64,000 nt of DNA from Parvularculaceae bacterium (GTDB lineage: Bacteria > Pseudomonadota > Alphaproteobacteria > Caulobacterales > Parvularculaceae). Under the pieces are notes generated by a model. The model saw only the letters and a list, made by a program, of their open reading frames with translations. It was not told the DNA's origin and did no database searches. Shown here in pieces: positions 53,519 to 63,424 of this stretch; positions within the stretch are counted from its first letter, which is position 1; each line of letters begins with the position of its first letter. The stretch is from the NCBI GenBank assembly GCA_020446945.1, contig JAGRDS010000001.1:314807-378806 (forward strand). Reading direction: 5' to 3'. Both the position numbers and the translations under genes were made by a program.

Positions 53519-54567
53519 GAAACCATCGAAGCGATACGGAGCGCGGCGCGCTCGACGATTTCGGCGCTCGGCGATCCCGTCGATTTCGCCGCGAGTTCCG
53601 CCTCAAGAAGGATCGATAGGGCCTTATCGATCTTCGCCGGCGTCCAGCGTTTGAGCCGCGCTTCGAACGCGCGCTTTTCCATGAAAAAAACGGGCGGCCG
53701 CAGCCTCGCCATCGCCGCCTCAGCGCTCGCGCCGCCGGCCATCGCCGCTCGCGCCGCTCTAAGCCGGGTGAACTCGCGCTGAATTGAGCGCACCGCGCCG
53801 ATCGGCGATGCGCCGGCCGCTGCTGAACGATGAAGGGCGCGGGCGAGTCGCGCCGACGCCCCGTCGGCCGTCGCCGCAGCGGCGTCGCTCGCCGCATCGG
53901 AAACCGTATCGACGAGAACCGCGCGGATGTCGTCGACAACAATTGTCGCCGGCCCGTCGCGCACCGCTTTCGGCCCCTTGTACAGAACGAGCTTTTCTAT
54001 CTCGGCCCGCGAAACGCCGCGATCCTCGCCCAAGAGCACGACCAGCAAATCGAGGGCGTCGGGCTCAAATCGCAGGTCTTCGCTCCGTGCGACCGACTGG
54101 GCGATAGAGCGCACATCCGCCGGCCCGTCGGCGTAGCAGGGAAGGGCGACGGCGGCTTTCGACTTCTCGAAAAGCTTGCGCAGTTTCGAGCTTTTGGAAA
54201 GGTCGCCGCCCTCAACAAGGACGATGCCGGTCGGCTTTAAATGCCCGCCCTCCAGCCCCTCTATAACGAGACTCGCCGCGGCCGACGCGCTATCGCCGCT
54301 CGTCCTTATACGGACGACGCGGTCGCCGCCCATCATCGACAACGCCGCCGCCTCGTCTGCAAGGCGCGAGGGATCGGATTTCAGGTCGGCGTCGGCGAGT
54401 TCGACATAATTGAACGGGTCTTTGAAATCGGAACAAACCTGCGCGGCTATCTTGTCGGCGCGCTCGCGCACCAGGCCGAGATCGGGACCATAGACGAGAA
54501 TGGCGGCGATCGCATGGTCGCGTTTTGCGACGAACGCTTCGATCGCCTTGCCCTTCAGGGCCGTCAT
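53515..54567 (-). CDS. holA: DNA polymerase III delta subunit
   Basis: 350 aa. Clamp-loader wrench that opens the beta clamp. N-terminal ILVYGPDLGLVRERADKIAAQV (degenerate P-loop) and LAAD-like domain II, domain III helices with SPIGAVRSIQREFTRLR. Overlaps lptE by ATGA. The same order, holA after lptE-leuS, is standard in alphaproteobacteria. Confidence 0.92.
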   Translation of the reverse strand: MTALKGKAIEAFVAKRDHAIAAILVYGPDLGLVRERADKIAAQVCSDFKDPFNYVELADADLKSDPSRLADEAAALSMMGGDRVVRIRTSGDSASAAASLVIEGLEGGHLKPTGIVLVEGGDLSKSSKLRKLFEKSKAAVALPCYADGPADVRSIAQSVARSEDLRFEPDALDLLVVLLGEDRGVSRAEIEKLVLYKGPKAVRDGPATIVVDDIRAVLVDTVSDAASDAAAATADGASARLARALHRSAAAGASPIGAVRSIQREFTRLRAARAAMAGGASAEAAMARLRPPVFFMEKRAFEARLKRWTPAKIDKALSILLEAELAAKSTGSPSAEIVERAALRIASMVS

Positions 54568-55076
54568 TTTTCGTCCCGTCCGGCTTGGTCCTTTGCATCG
54601 GAAAGTTTGAGCAGGATGTCGCGCTCAATATCTTCGACGAGCTGGGCGGCGGCCTTCTCGCGCGCCGCATCCTCCGCAAATAGCGTCGAATACTGGGAAT
54701 TGACGACGTTGAAAGACGCGATTGACGTGACGAGCCCGCTATAACGCGCACCCGTCGCGCGCTCAGTGAGAAGATACCTACCGACAATTCGATAATTGTA
54801 CCGCGTCACCGAGGCGTCGATCTGAACGGCGAGGCGTTGCGCCTGTTCGGTCGTCTCGACCGAAAGATCATAGGCGGCTTCCGCGGGATTATTCGACGTT
54901 CTGCGGGAAAAAGCGCGTGAAACGAGCGTGTGAATTTCGTCCGGCGCCGAGATCTCGCCGAGTGCGACGTTGCGTAGTCCGGGCGCCGAGCCGGGCGAGG
55001 TCGCATAAAGCGGCTCGAAGCCGCAACCCGAAAGGAGCATCGCGCCAAGCGCGGCGAGTACGAGCGATCGAACCAT
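54564..55076 (-). CDS. lptE: LPS-assembly lipoprotein LptE
   Basis: 170 aa. Lipobox LLSGCGFEPLY near residue 18; the GFEPLY continuation is typical of LptE in this class. A plug inside LptD at the outer membrane for LPS insertion. Remaining sequence is beta-strand with weak conservation. Coupled to holA and 29 bp after leuS. Confidence 0.9.
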   Translation of the reverse strand: MVRSLVLAALGAMLLSGCGFEPLYATSPGSAPGLRNVALGEISAPDEIHTLVSRAFSRRTSNNPAEAAYDLSVETTEQAQRLAVQIDASVTRYNYRIVGRYLLTERATGARYSGLVTSIASFNVVNSQYSTLFAEDAAREKAAAQLVEDIERDILLKLSDAKDQAGRDEK

Positions 55077-55105
55077 GAACTGCTCCCGCGCGCCCGATTG
55101 CGCGC

Positions 55106-57694
55106 CTAGTTTGCAACGATATTCACGATCCGGCCGGGCACTACAACAACCTTTCGTACCGTCAGCCCTTCCAGGTGACGCAAAATGCCGGCGTCGCCGA
55201 GCGCTCTGGCCTCGATCGCCGCTTTGTCGGCGTCGGCGGCGACAGAAATTTCCGCGCGGCGTTTGCCATTGACCTGCACGGGAAGGGTGACCTCGTCCTT
55301 CCTGAGCAGCGCCGCGTCGGCTTCAGGCCAGGGCGCGGAGCAAACAAGGCCCGTCCCGCCGAGCCGTTCCCAGCATTCTTCGGCGAGATGGGGCGTGAAA
55401 GGCGCGATCAGCCGGATGAGCGCGCTTAGCGCTTCGGCCCTTGACCATTCGTCGCTTTCGCGCGCTTTCTTGAAGGCATTCAAAAACTCATAGATGCGCG
55501 CGATCGCGCGGTTGAATCGAAAATGCTCGATATCATCCGTTACCGCCGCAACCGTCGCGTGGGTGGCGCGCCGCAACTCGACATTTGCGTTAGCAGGCGC
55601 CTCATCCCCGTCATGTGAAGTCAAGACGTCTGCGCAGGGTTCGACAGTTTCCCAGATGCGCGCGACAAGTTTCCAGGCGCCGGCGGCGCCGGCGTCGGTC
55701 CATTCAACGTCGCGTTCGGGCGGCGAATCTGAAAGGATAAACCAGCGTGCGGCGTCGGCGCCGTATTTTTCGATAATGTCGATCGGCGAAACAACGTTCT
55801 TTTTCGACTTCGACATTTTTTCGATGGAGCCGATCGTAACCGGCGCGCCGTCGCCAGCCATTCGCGCCTTTCCGCCTTCGACGATTACATCGTCCGGCAG
55901 CACCCAGTTTCCAGCTTCGTCCTTATACGTCGCATGGGTGACCATTCCCTGCGTGAACAGGTTCGCAAAGGGCTCCTCCATCGAAACGTGACCGGCTTTT
56001 TTCATTGCGCGGGTGAAAAAGCGTGCATAGAGAAGGTGCAAAATGGCGTGTTCTATCCCGCCGATATATTGATCGACCGGCATCCAGTAGTCGCAATCGC
56101 CCTTGTCGACGGGGCCGGATGGCCACTTGGCGGGATCGGTCGCGAAGCGTGCGAAATACCAGCTTGAATCGACAAATGTATCGAACGTATCGGTCTCGCG
56201 CTTCGCCGCCCCTGAACATTCGGGGCACGGAACATTGCGCCATTCCGGCATGCGGTCGAGCGGATTGCCGGGTGTTTTGAAAACCGCCGCGTCGACGTGG
56301 GGAAGCTCGACCGGCAGATCCTTTGCCGGAACGGGTACGACGCCGCATTTTTCACAATGGATCGCCGGGATGGGGCAGCCCCAGAAACGCTGGCGCGAAA
56401 CGCCCCAATCTCTGAGGCGAAACTGCGTCGCAGCGCGGCCGATCCCCAGGCCTTCGATTTTTTCGATCGCTTTTTCTATGGCGGCCTCAACCGTCAAGCC
56501 GTCGAGGAAATCCGAATTGAAAAGCGAACCGGGTCCGACATAGGACTCCTGATCGACGCTGAATTCTCCAGCGTCGGCGCCGAACGGCAGCACGACGGGA
56601 ATAATATCGAGTCGATACTTTTTTGCGAACTCAAAATCGCGGGCGTCGTGGCCTGGGCAGCCGAATATTGCGCCGGTCCCGTAGCCCATAAGGATGAAAT
56701 TCGCGATGTAAACGGGAAGACGGCGATCCCCGATGAAGGGATGCTCGACTTCAACAGGCAATTTGAAGCCTCTCTTCTCCGCCTTGTCGATCGCTTCCTG
56801 AGAAGCGCCGGATTTACGGCACTCTTCTACGAATGCGGCCGCCTCCTTGCTTTTTGCAGCGTAGGCCGCCGCGAGCGGATGATCCGGCGCAACCGCAAGG
56901 AATGACGCGCCGAACAACGTGTCTGGCCTCGTTGTATAAACCTCGATCGCCTCGGCGCCGTCCGGACTTTTTGTTCCGCCATAAAAACGAAACTGCATGC
57001 GCAAGCCTTTTGACTTGCCGATCCAGTTCCTTTGCATCAGACGTACATTATCCGGCCAGCCTTTCAGGCGGCCGTCGTCAAGCGCGGCGAGAAGGTCTTC
57101 TGCGTGGTCGGTAATCTTCAAAAACCATTGCGAGAGCTTCTTGCGTTCAACGACGGCGCCGGAACGCCAGCCCCGCCCGTCAACCACCTGCTCATTGGCG
57201 AGAACGGTCAAGTCGACCGGATCCCAGTTGACGTAGCTTTCGCGGCGTTCGACGAGACCGGCGTTCCAAAAATCCAGGAATAGCCGCTGCTGCCAGCGGT
57301 AATACCCGAGATCGCAGGTGGCGAATTCGCGACTCCAGTCGATGGCGAGGCCGATCTGCTTTAACTCGCGCCGCATATGGTCGATATTCGAGTAGGTCCA
57401 TTCGCCTGGATGCGCGCCCGTCTGCATCGCGGCGTTTTCCGCCGGCAGGCCGAAAGCGTCCCACCCCATCGTGTGAAGTACGTTAAAGCCGCGCGCGCGT
57501 TTGAAACGGGCGATAACGTCGCCCATCGCGTAGTTCCTCACATGCCCCATATGGATGCGCCCGGACGGATAGGGAAACATCTCAAGGACGTAGTATTTCG
57601 GCCGGTCTCGATCGACGCGTGTCTTGAACGCATCCGCCGCATTCCAGCGTTCGCGCCATTTGGGTTCGATCTCTTTGGGATTGTAGCGGGCCAT
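55106..57694 (-). CDS. leuS: Leucyl-tRNA synthetase
   Basis: 862 aa, the usual length. Class I motifs: HMGH in [20 protein letters not shown] as [11 protein letters not shown]. The CP1 editing domain is intact ([20 protein letters not shown]). Charges tRNA-Leu, including the CAA isoacceptor found at 29 kb. An inverted repeat terminator of DUF3576 lies just upstream, so leuS probably has its own promoter. Confidence 0.97.
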   Translation of the reverse strand: MARYNPKEIEPKWRERWNAADAFKTRVDRDRPKYYVLEMFPYPSGRIHMGHVRNYAMGDVIARFKRARGFNVLHTMGWDAFGLPAENAAMQTGAHPGEWTYSNIDHMRRELKQIGLAIDWSREFATCDLGYYRWQQRLFLDFWNAGLVERRESYVNWDPVDLTVLANEQVVDGRGWRSGAVVERKKLSQWFLKITDHAEDLLAALDDGRLKGWPDNVRLMQRNWIGKSKGLRMQFRFYGGTKSPDGAEAIEVYTTRPDTLFGASFLAVAPDHPLAAAYAAKSKEAAAFVEECRKSGASQEAIDKAEKRGFKLPVEVEHPFIGDRRLPVYIANFILMGYGTGAIFGCPGHDARDFEFAKKYRLDIIPVVLPFGADAGEFSVDQESYVGPGSLFNSDFLDGLTVEAAIEKAIEKIEGLGIGRAATQFRLRDWGVSRQRFWGCPIPAIHCEKCGVVPVPAKDLPVELPHVDAAVFKTPGNPLDRMPEWRNVPCPECSGAAKRETDTFDTFVDSSWYFARFATDPAKWPSGPVDKGDCDYWMPVDQYIGGIEHAILHLLYARFFTRAMKKAGHVSMEEPFANLFTQGMVTHATYKDEAGNWVLPDDVIVEGGKARMAGDGAPVTIGSIEKMSKSKKNVVSPIDIIEKYGADAARWFILSDSPPERDVEWTDAGAAGAWKLVARIWETVEPCADVLTSHDGDEAPANANVELRRATHATVAAVTDDIEHFRFNRAIARIYEFLNAFKKARESDEWSRAEALSALIRLIAPFTPHLAEECWERLGGTGLVCSAPWPEADAALLRKDEVTLPVQVNGKRRAEISVAADADKAAIEARALGDAGILRHLEGLTVRKVVVVPGRIVNIVAN

Positions 57695-57709
57695 CTTGCT
57701 TATCCGGTC

Positions 57710-57735
57710 AAAAAAAAGCGGCGCTTAAGCGCCGC
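57710..57735 (-). terminator. Terminator between DUF3576 gene and leuS
   Basis: On the minus strand GCGGCGC-TTAA-GCGCCGC (7-bp stem) followed by eight T. It follows the DUF3576 stop and precedes the leuS start by 16 bp, separating the two units or acting as a leader attenuator for leuS. Confidence 0.85.
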
Positions 57736-57761
57736 CTTTGCCACATAATTGCGACGCGGCG

Positions 57762-58217
57762 CTAGTCGTCGATCTGGTTAAGTCGCAGCTGGCGCGCGCG
57801 CGTCAAAATCGCGTTTTCGATCTCGCGGGCTGTCGCCGGATTGACCGCCGCTTCCGCCCATTGGCCCGTATCGTCGCGCATCTGATGGAATACGGAAACA
57901 CGCAGCGCGTCGGCGCGCAGGGCGCTATCGAGGATATAAACCGAAACCTTGAACTGCTCGTTCGGCGTTTCCGGGTTTGAATACCAGTCGGTCAGGATCA
58001 GCCCGGCGATAGGGTCCGCCTGACCAACCGGTAGAAAATTCAGCGTTTCCAGCGCCGCCGCCCATAAATAGCGATTAACTGTCGTCGCCCCTTTGCTTCC
58101 CACGAGCGTCGAATTGCGGCCGTCGCCGCCATCGCCGCCGCTGGCGCAGCCGGCCAGCGTCGCGGCGGCGATCGCCGCCGCCAAAATCTTGATCGGTCGT
58201 AATTTTTTGAGACTCAT
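57762..58217 (-). CDS. DUF3576 lipoprotein
   Basis: 151 aa. Lipobox TLAGCASG near residue 23. The body reads VNRYLWAAALETLNFLPVGQADPIAGLILTDWYS and NPETPNEQFKVSVYIL, the DUF3576 family regularly found upstream of leuS in alphaproteobacteria. Function unknown; the lptE neighbourhood hints at an outer-membrane role. Translation start follows a T-rich hairpin closely. Confidence 0.85.
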   Translation of the reverse strand: MSLKKLRPIKILAAAIAAATLAGCASGGDGGDGRNSTLVGSKGATTVNRYLWAAALETLNFLPVGQADPIAGLILTDWYSNPETPNEQFKVSVYILDSALRADALRVSVFHQMRDDTGQWAEAAVNPATAREIENAILTRARQLRLNQIDD

Positions 58218-58232
58218 CAGGGGAACTGTTCC

Positions 58233-58256
58233 AAAAAAAGGCGCGGCCAGGCCGCG
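58233..58256 (-). terminator. Terminator-like hairpin upstream of the DUF3576 gene
   Basis: On the minus strand CGCGGC-CTG-GCCGCG followed by CC and seven T, only 16 bp before the DUF3576 start. Because nothing upstream on this strand encodes a protein in the 266 bp before the porin gene, this may be a leader attenuator or the end of a small RNA. Confidence 0.45.
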
Positions 58257-58313
58257 AACGTGGCTTTCCTACCACAAACCGGCGCTTAGACAACTGGAAG
58301 GCGACCGCGTTTC

Positions 58314-58343
58314 TTGACCGGCGCGCCCCAGCCGACATAATTC
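58314..58343 (+). promoter_or_regulatory. Possible porin promoter
   Basis: TTGACC and TAATTC separated by 18 nt in the 306-bp gap before the porin gene, with a long leader (about 175 nt). A weak motif match only; the rest of this gap holds no gene that I can support, apart from the minus-strand hairpin. Confidence 0.3.
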
Positions 58344-58523
58344 ACCGGGTAAGCGTTTCGCGTCCCGAACAGAATTTGGGCGCGGTGCGGCTATGCGCCT
58401 CTATGGGCAAACAAAGTTAACCCCCTTCCGCTTTTATGGATACGGGGATTGAGGTGAAGAAAGCGCCCGACAAATGCGCTTTCGGCGCCGATACAGGGAG
58501 AAGCGGCGACGACGCCCGGCGGT

Positions 58524-59750
58524 ATGGTGAAGATTGGATCGAAAATTCAGGCGATTGCGGCCGCGGGACTATTGTCCGCGACGGCGTTGACGCCTGTTTT
58601 CGCCGCCGATCCCGTCGAAGTCGAAGTCAGCGGCGAGGCCAGCCTTGCAGGCGGAATCGTCGATGGCGAGGCGCGGGGCGACGCCGACGCTGAAATCCGC
58701 GTTAAAGGATCGACCGTTCTCGAGAATGGAATTGAACTCGGCGCCGTGATCGAAGGCCGCCTCGACGGCCAGCAACCGAATCAGATTTATGCGGGCGGGC
58801 GTTATTCCAGCATGTTGATCGGCGGCCCGCGCGGCGTCGGTCCGTTGACGAGCGACGCCTATTTGCAAGGCGCTTACGGATATGTGCGCGGCGCCTTCGG
58901 CCAGCTTATCGTCGGGCGCGACAACGGCGTCGGGCGTACTTTCGCTGTAACCGCGCCGACGATTTTCCGCTCCGCCAACGTCAATGACTGGCGAACGGAC
59001 CTATCCGGCCTCAATGACGTTCACACGGTCAACGATTTTTCGGGCTATTCCACGAAATTCACCTATCTGCCGCCAGCTAACTTTCTGGGCGGCGCGCTCG
59101 GCGGGCTTCAACTCGGCGTTTCCTACAGTCCCTCGCTCGCGCATTGCGGCAAGGATCTGTGCGAACCGGAAGACCGGCTGCTTATTGCACCGAACGGCCA
59201 GCTTTTGAATGAAGCCTCTCGCTGGGACGACGTGATCGAAGCCGCGCTCTACTATCAAAAACGGGTGGGCGGGCGAAACGGCGTGCTGCTCGGCGTCGGC
59301 GCAAGTTATGTGACGGCGAATGAAGACGCGCGCGTCCTTTCGCCGGTGTTTGACGATTATCGCGCTTATGCGGTCGGTCTTAATCTCGGATTTCGCGGAC
59401 TTACTGTCGGCGGCTCCATCAAGTCTACGAATTCCGGCCTCGCTGACCTCGATCAGGACGGTTATCTCGCTTTTGACGCGGGCATCACGTTCAAGACGGG
59501 GGAAGAAAAGGGCGATTGGGGCTTGATGCTCGGCTACGGCCAATCGGACGCCGAAATCGTCGGGCCTGTTGCAACCCGTCCGCTGATTTTCCGCGACACT
59601 CAAACGGCGCAGGCGGGCGTCACCTATTTTGTCGGCCGCGGCATAACAATCGGCGCCGCCGCGCAATATGTCGAATCTACAAAGCCGACGGAGGCGGGCG
59701 GACCGGAAGAAGCCGCCACTTTCGTCATCGAGAGCTCAATAAAGTTCTAG
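58524..59750 (+). CDS. Gram-negative porin
   Basis: 408 aa. Signal peptide about 28 aa (ending FA-ADP). Beta-barrel with VEVSGEASLAGGIVDGEARGDADAEIRVKGSTVLENG at the start, an L3-like loop after AFGQLIVGRDNGVGRTF, and a terminal strand ending VIESSIKF (C-terminal Phe). Resembles the general porins of alphaproteobacteria. The start is the ATG at 58524; no strong binding site is seen. Followed by a terminator. Confidence 0.85.
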   Translation: MVKIGSKIQAIAAAGLLSATALTPVFAADPVEVEVSGEASLAGGIVDGEARGDADAEIRVKGSTVLENGIELGAVIEGRLDGQQPNQIYAGGRYSSMLIGGPRGVGPLTSDAYLQGAYGYVRGAFGQLIVGRDNGVGRTFAVTAPTIFRSANVNDWRTDLSGLNDVHTVNDFSGYSTKFTYLPPANFLGGALGGLQLGVSYSPSLAHCGKDLCEPEDRLLIAPNGQLLNEASRWDDVIEAALYYQKRVGGRNGVLLGVGASYVTANEDARVLSPVFDDYRAYAVGLNLGFRGLTVGGSIKSTNSGLADLDQDGYLAFDAGITFKTGEEKGDWGLMLGYGQSDAEIVGPVATRPLIFRDTQTAQAGVTYFVGRGITIGAAAQYVESTKPTEAGGPEEAATFVIESSIKF

Positions 59751-59802
59751 GCTTCACGGCATCTCGAAGCGCCTGCGTTGCTTAGAGGGGATATCTGATC
59801 AA

Positions 59803-59829
59803 GGGCGGCTTTCGGGCCGCCCTTTTTCT
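59803..59829 (+). terminator. Terminator after the porin gene
   Basis: GGGCGGC and GCCGCCC around TTTCGG, a 7-bp stem followed by TTTTT. It lies about 53 bp after the porin stop. Confidence 0.88.
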
Positions 59830-59890
59830 TCGCCGCAATGACCGCTTTAATCTCACGATCCGCAACTGAAAATTCGGGAGCCCTTCGCCG

Positions 59891-60238
59891 ATGAGCCGCA
59901 AGAACAACGTTATCGATTATGTCGAATTCGCCGCCGCCGACATCGCCGCTTTCAAACGATTTTACGCGGGCGCCTTCGGCTGGACGTTTCAGGACTGGGG
60001 CCCCGACTACGCCAGCTTTGAAGGCGCCGGGATCGACGGCGGCGTGCGCGGCGGCGAAGCGGCGAAGAACGGATCGACCGTTATAATTCTCTATGCGGAT
60101 GATCTTGATGCGGCGGAAAAAGCCGTAGTCGGCGCCGGCGGCGCCGTGACGGCGCGCCACGAATTTCCGGGCGGCAAGCGGTTTCATTTCCGCGATACGA
60201 CTGACAATGAACTCGCTGTCTGGACAAAGGCTGAATGA
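59891..60238 (+). CDS. VOC-superfamily (glyoxalase-like) protein
   Basis: 115 aa. Starts VIDYVEFAAADIAAFKRFYAGAFGWTFQDWGPDYASF, typical for the VOC fold, ends FHFRDTTDNELAVW. Metal-ligand positions appear as His/Glu near the C-terminus. Members range from glyoxalases to antibiotic-resistance proteins; the function here is unknown. Convergent with thiE. Confidence 0.85.
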   Translation: MSRKNNVIDYVEFAAADIAAFKRFYAGAFGWTFQDWGPDYASFEGAGIDGGVRGGEAAKNGSTVIILYADDLDAAEKAVVGAGGAVTARHEFPGGKRFHFRDTTDNELAVWTKAE

Positions 60239-60245
60239 TTTCGCG

Positions 60246-60869
60246 CTAATCAGGGGAAAAGGCGCCTATTGCGCCGAAGCCTGCGATATTCGCGCCATTC
60301 AGCAAGCGCGCGGCGCCGGGAGTGACGCCGCCCAGAGCCATGACCGCCAATGGAGCATCCCGCGCGAGGGACTTGAACGCCGAAACGCCCATATAGTCCG
60401 CATCCGGATGACTGGCGGTCGCAAATACCGGGCCGAGAAAAGCAATATGGGCGCCCGCGGTTGCGGCGCGTTGCAACTCATCCTTGTTGTGGCACGACGC
60501 GGTTAAAATGCGCGCATTGCACCGCACCGGCGGCGAAGAAAGCGCCCGCGCCGGCAGGTGAACGCCGTCGGCGCCGACCTCTTCCGCGAGCGCTGCGTCC
60601 GCGCCAAGCAGAAACAGAACGCCGCGCCGTTTTGAGATCGTCGCCAGATGCCGCGAAATCGCCGCGCGGCGCGGATCGTCATAATCTCGATATATTAAGG
60701 CCGCACCCGGCGGCAGCACGCGCAGGACCAGTTCGGGATGCGCGATCCGGCGTCTGTCGGTCAAAAATGCGAGTGAGAACGGCGCATGACGCATGCCGTT
60801 CGCCGAATTGAGCGCCCGCGCGGCCGCTGCTAGTTTCATCGCCCGGGATCGATAATTTTCATTACTCAC
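60246..60869 (-). CDS. thiE: Thiamine-phosphate synthase-like protein
   Basis: 207 aa from GTG (inner ATG 60839 possible). TIM barrel: LAFLTDRRRIAHP, GADGVHLPARAL and FLGPVFATASHPDADYMGVSAF, then AVMALGGVTPGAARLLNGANIAGFGAIGAF. Condenses HMP-PP and HET-P, although some homologs are TenI-type without activity; this protein lacks part of the usual KRLLVGVSTH-like motif, so TenI cannot be excluded. No TPP riboswitch is visible. Divergent from the PLP-binding gene. Confidence 0.75.
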   Translation of the reverse strand: MSNENYRSRAMKLAAAARALNSANGMRHAPFSLAFLTDRRRIAHPELVLRVLPPGAALIYRDYDDPRRAAISRHLATISKRRGVLFLLGADAALAEEVGADGVHLPARALSSPPVRCNARILTASCHNKDELQRAATAGAHIAFLGPVFATASHPDADYMGVSAFKSLARDAPLAVMALGGVTPGAARLLNGANIAGFGAIGAFSPD

Positions 60870-60887
60870 AATCAGGACGCCTTCGCC

Positions 60888-61556
60888 TTGAACGCATTTG
60901 CTGAAAACCTCGCGGCCGTCGAGGCCGCCATCGCCGCCGCCCTGAAAGAAGCAGGGCGCGCTGGCCCTGTCGAGATCATCGCCGTATCAAAGACGCAACG
61001 CGAAGAAAAACTGCGAGAGGCGCTCGCCGCTGGACAGCGCGTGTTCGGCGAAAACAGGGTTCAGGAAGCGAAAGCGAAATGGCCGGCGCTAAAGGATCGG
61101 CACCCCGATATCGTTCTGCACCTGATCGGGCCGTTACAGTCGAACAAGGCGGCCGACGCGGTCGCGCTGTTTGACGTCATCCAGTCGGTCGATCGGGCGA
61201 AAATCGCCAGGGCGATAGCAGAGGAGTCCCGTCGCCAGAACCGCCGCCCGCGCCTGTTCGTACAGGTCAACACCGGCGCCGAACCGCAAAAGGCCGGGAT
61301 CGAACCGGATAAGGCCGACAAGTTCGTGAAATATTGCCGCGACGAGCTGGGCCTTGGAATAGAAGGGCTGATGTGCATTCCGCCGGCCGATGAACCGCCC
61401 GCGCCGCATTTTGCGCTTCTCGAAAAAATTGCGCGCCGCAACGGTCTGCCGGCGCTTTCAATGGGGATGAGCGCGGATTACGAAATCGGCGCCCAGCTTG
61501 GCGCCAGCCATGTCCGGGTCGGAACCGCCCTTTTTGGCGCGCGCGGCGGCGGCTAG
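60888..61556 (+). CDS. YggS/PLPBP-family pyridoxal-phosphate homeostasis protein
   Basis: 222 aa from a TTG, with thiE starting 18 bp away on the other strand. PLP Lys in EIIAVSKTQREEKL near residue 34; VFGENRVQEAKAKWPAL and LHLIGPLQSNKAADAV follow; ends LSMGMSADYEIGAQLGASHVRVGTALFGAR. Binds PLP without catalysis and buffers B6 homeostasis. Confidence 0.93.
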   Translation: MNAFAENLAAVEAAIAAALKEAGRAGPVEIIAVSKTQREEKLREALAAGQRVFGENRVQEAKAKWPALKDRHPDIVLHLIGPLQSNKAADAVALFDVIQSVDRAKIARAIAEESRRQNRRPRLFVQVNTGAEPQKAGIEPDKADKFVKYCRDELGLGIEGLMCIPPADEPPAPHFALLEKIARRNGLPALSMGMSADYEIGAQLGASHVRVGTALFGARGGG

Positions 61557-61646
61557 GACGTCTCACGGATGCGTGAGTGTCTTTTGATTTCCGTGAACGG
61601 TGGATTTAGGACTAGACGGTGGCACGCAGCAAAGGCGACGAAAATT

Positions 61647-62336
61647 ATGGCGCGCGCAAAACGCATATTACTTGTCGATGATGACGACCTGCTTCGCGAG
61701 ACGCTTCTCGACCAATTCGGACATCATGACGAATTCGCAGTAGAGGCGCTGGCGAGTGCGCAGGATGCCGTTTCCAAGGTGAAGGATGAAGCCCATATCG
61801 ACCTCGTCCTTCTCGACGTCGGGCTTCCGGATATGGACGGACGCGAAGCCTGCCAGGTCATGCGCAAGAACGGTTTTAAATCGCCGGTCATCATACTGAC
61901 GGGCGCGGACACTGACGCCGACCAGGTTCTGGGGCTCAATTCCGGCGCCAACGATTACGTAACGAAACCGTTCAAATTCGCCGTGCTTCTGGCGCGAATA
62001 CGCGCCCATTTGCGCAGCCACGAGCAGAATGAGGATGCGGTGTTCCGCATCGGGCCGTATGAATTTCGCCCTGCGGTGAAAATGCTGGTGAATGACGCCG
62101 ATAAAAAAATCCGCCTTACGGAAAAGGAGGCCTCGATCCTCAAATTCCTTTATCGTGCGGGAGGCAAGCCGGTGACGCGCGATGTCCTGCTGGACGAGGT
62201 CTGGGGCTACAATTCGGGAGTCACGACGCATACGCTCGAAACTCACGTTTATCGCCTGCGCCAGAAGATTGAGCCGGACCCGGGTTCTGCGACCCTCCTT
62301 CTGACCGAAGCCGGCGGTTACCGGCTGGCGATATGA
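61647..62336 (+). CDS. OmpR-family response regulator (CenR-like)
   Basis: 229 aa from ATG 61647; the longer frame from 61569 adds an unlikely extension. Receiver: ILLVDDDDLLRETLLDQF, phospho-Asp in LVLLDVGLPDMDG, Lys in VTKPF. C-terminal winged helix: IRLTEKEASILKFLYRAGGKPVTRDVLLDEVWGY. The sequence pattern resembles CenR of Caulobacter, an essential cell-envelope regulator; its kinase gene is not in the window. Coupled to arsC (ATGA overlap). Confidence 0.85.
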   Translation: MARAKRILLVDDDDLLRETLLDQFGHHDEFAVEALASAQDAVSKVKDEAHIDLVLLDVGLPDMDGREACQVMRKNGFKSPVIILTGADTDADQVLGLNSGANDYVTKPFKFAVLLARIRAHLRSHEQNEDAVFRIGPYEFRPAVKMLVNDADKKIRLTEKEASILKFLYRAGGKPVTRDVLLDEVWGYNSGVTTHTLETHVYRLRQKIEPDPGSATLLLTEAGGYRLAI

Positions 62337-62683
62337 GCGTAACGATCTGGCATAATCCGCGCTGTTCGAAGTCGCGCGAAACGCTGGCGTTGATAGAGGC
62401 GCGGGGTGTGACGCCGCAAATCATCCGCTATCTTGAAGAGCCGCCTTCGGCGCAGGCGATCCTTGCCGCCGCCAGGCAATTGGGGCTTTCTTCGGTCCGG
62501 GAAATGATCCGTTCGAAGGAAACCGAGTACATTGCGCTCAATCTGGATAATCCGGACCTGTCCGAACGGGCGCTCGCCGACGCGCTGAACGCGGCGCCGG
62601 CGCTGATTGAGCGGCCGATCGTTTTTTCCCGCGGCAAAGCGGCGATCGGTCGCCCGCCGGAAAACGTCTTGTCGATATTGTAA
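62333..62683 (+). CDS. arsC: ArsC/Spx-family arsenate reductase-like protein
   Basis: 116 aa. Glutaredoxin-like fold with catalytic Cys in WHNPRCSKSRETLALIE, then IIRYLEEPPS and RPIVFSRGKAAIGRPPENVL near the C-terminus (substrate-binding Arg). Either arsenate reductase, or the poorly characterised YfgD branch. Its coupling to a response regulator rather than to arsR/acr3 favours the latter. Confidence 0.85.
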   Translation: MSVTIWHNPRCSKSRETLALIEARGVTPQIIRYLEEPPSAQAILAAARQLGLSSVREMIRSKETEYIALNLDNPDLSERALADALNAAPALIERPIVFSRGKAAIGRPPENVLSIL

Positions 62684-62705
62684 GCGTCGCGAAGCGCGTG
62701 CGGAT

Positions 62706-63176
62706 CTACTTCAAGATCGCTTTATAAGAGACGTCGCCCTCGCCATTCGGCGGCACGGGAGTTGTCAACGTCCAGCGAATATGTGTGATTTCGTCGCCCC
62801 GCGCCGGACGGGTCGAGCCGTCTTCCTCGACAGTGAGGCGCCCGCGCGCGACATAAGTTTCGCCGTCATCGGCGGAGAACGCGACATTCGCGTCACCGCC
62901 TGAAACCGACCCCTCGACATAGGCGACTTCTTTCGGAACCGGCATGACAAGGACGATGTCTGAGGCGGCTGCGTCTGAATCGTTGCGGTACTTGATCGAA
63001 TAGACGACCGTTTCGCCCGGCGTCACCTTGTCGGCGGGAAGTCGGCGCGCCGTTTCACGCCCGTCAGCCTCGCGGATGACGATTTCCTTTTCGACAATCT
63101 GCGTTGCAGTCATGGCGGCGAAAGAGGGCGTCGACAGCGCTGTAAACGAGATCGCAAGTAACCACAAAGTCTTCAT
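62706..63176 (-). CDS. Secreted DUF11-like protein
   Basis: 156 aa with a signal peptide (about 20 aa, ending FA-AM). The mature part has an immunoglobulin-like DUF11 pattern: DKVTPGETVVYSIKYRNDSDAAASDIVLVMPVPKEVAYVEGS. Predicted periplasmic or surface-associated. It diverges from another secreted protein of similar style at the right edge. Function unknown. Confidence 0.78.
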   Translation of the reverse strand: MKTLWLLAISFTALSTPSFAAMTATQIVEKEIVIREADGRETARRLPADKVTPGETVVYSIKYRNDSDAAASDIVLVMPVPKEVAYVEGSVSGGDANVAFSADDGETYVARGRLTVEEDGSTRPARGDEITHIRWTLTTPVPPNGEGDVSYKAILK

Positions 63177-63424
63177 TACGGATACCTCCGGCGAAACATG
63201 CGGTGATTAGCGCGTTACGGTAAACGGCGCCTTAACGCCGGGGCGGCGCGGCGGCCGGGCGCGGCGTTTAATGATTTGATCAGAATGGTGAATTCGCAAT
63301 TAAGCACAACAAAACATGAATCCACTTATGGTTGATAAGTATAACTGTATGGAAACAATCAACTTTATCACTTTCTTTAGATGGGCGTGCGAATTTTCCC
63401 CGGCTAGTGCAAGGGGAAAAGCGA

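Noticed and set aside
60246..60887. TPP riboswitch before thiE
   Set aside because: The thiE start is only 18 bp from the start of the divergent PLP-binding gene, so there is no room for a leader; no THI-box sequence is seen.
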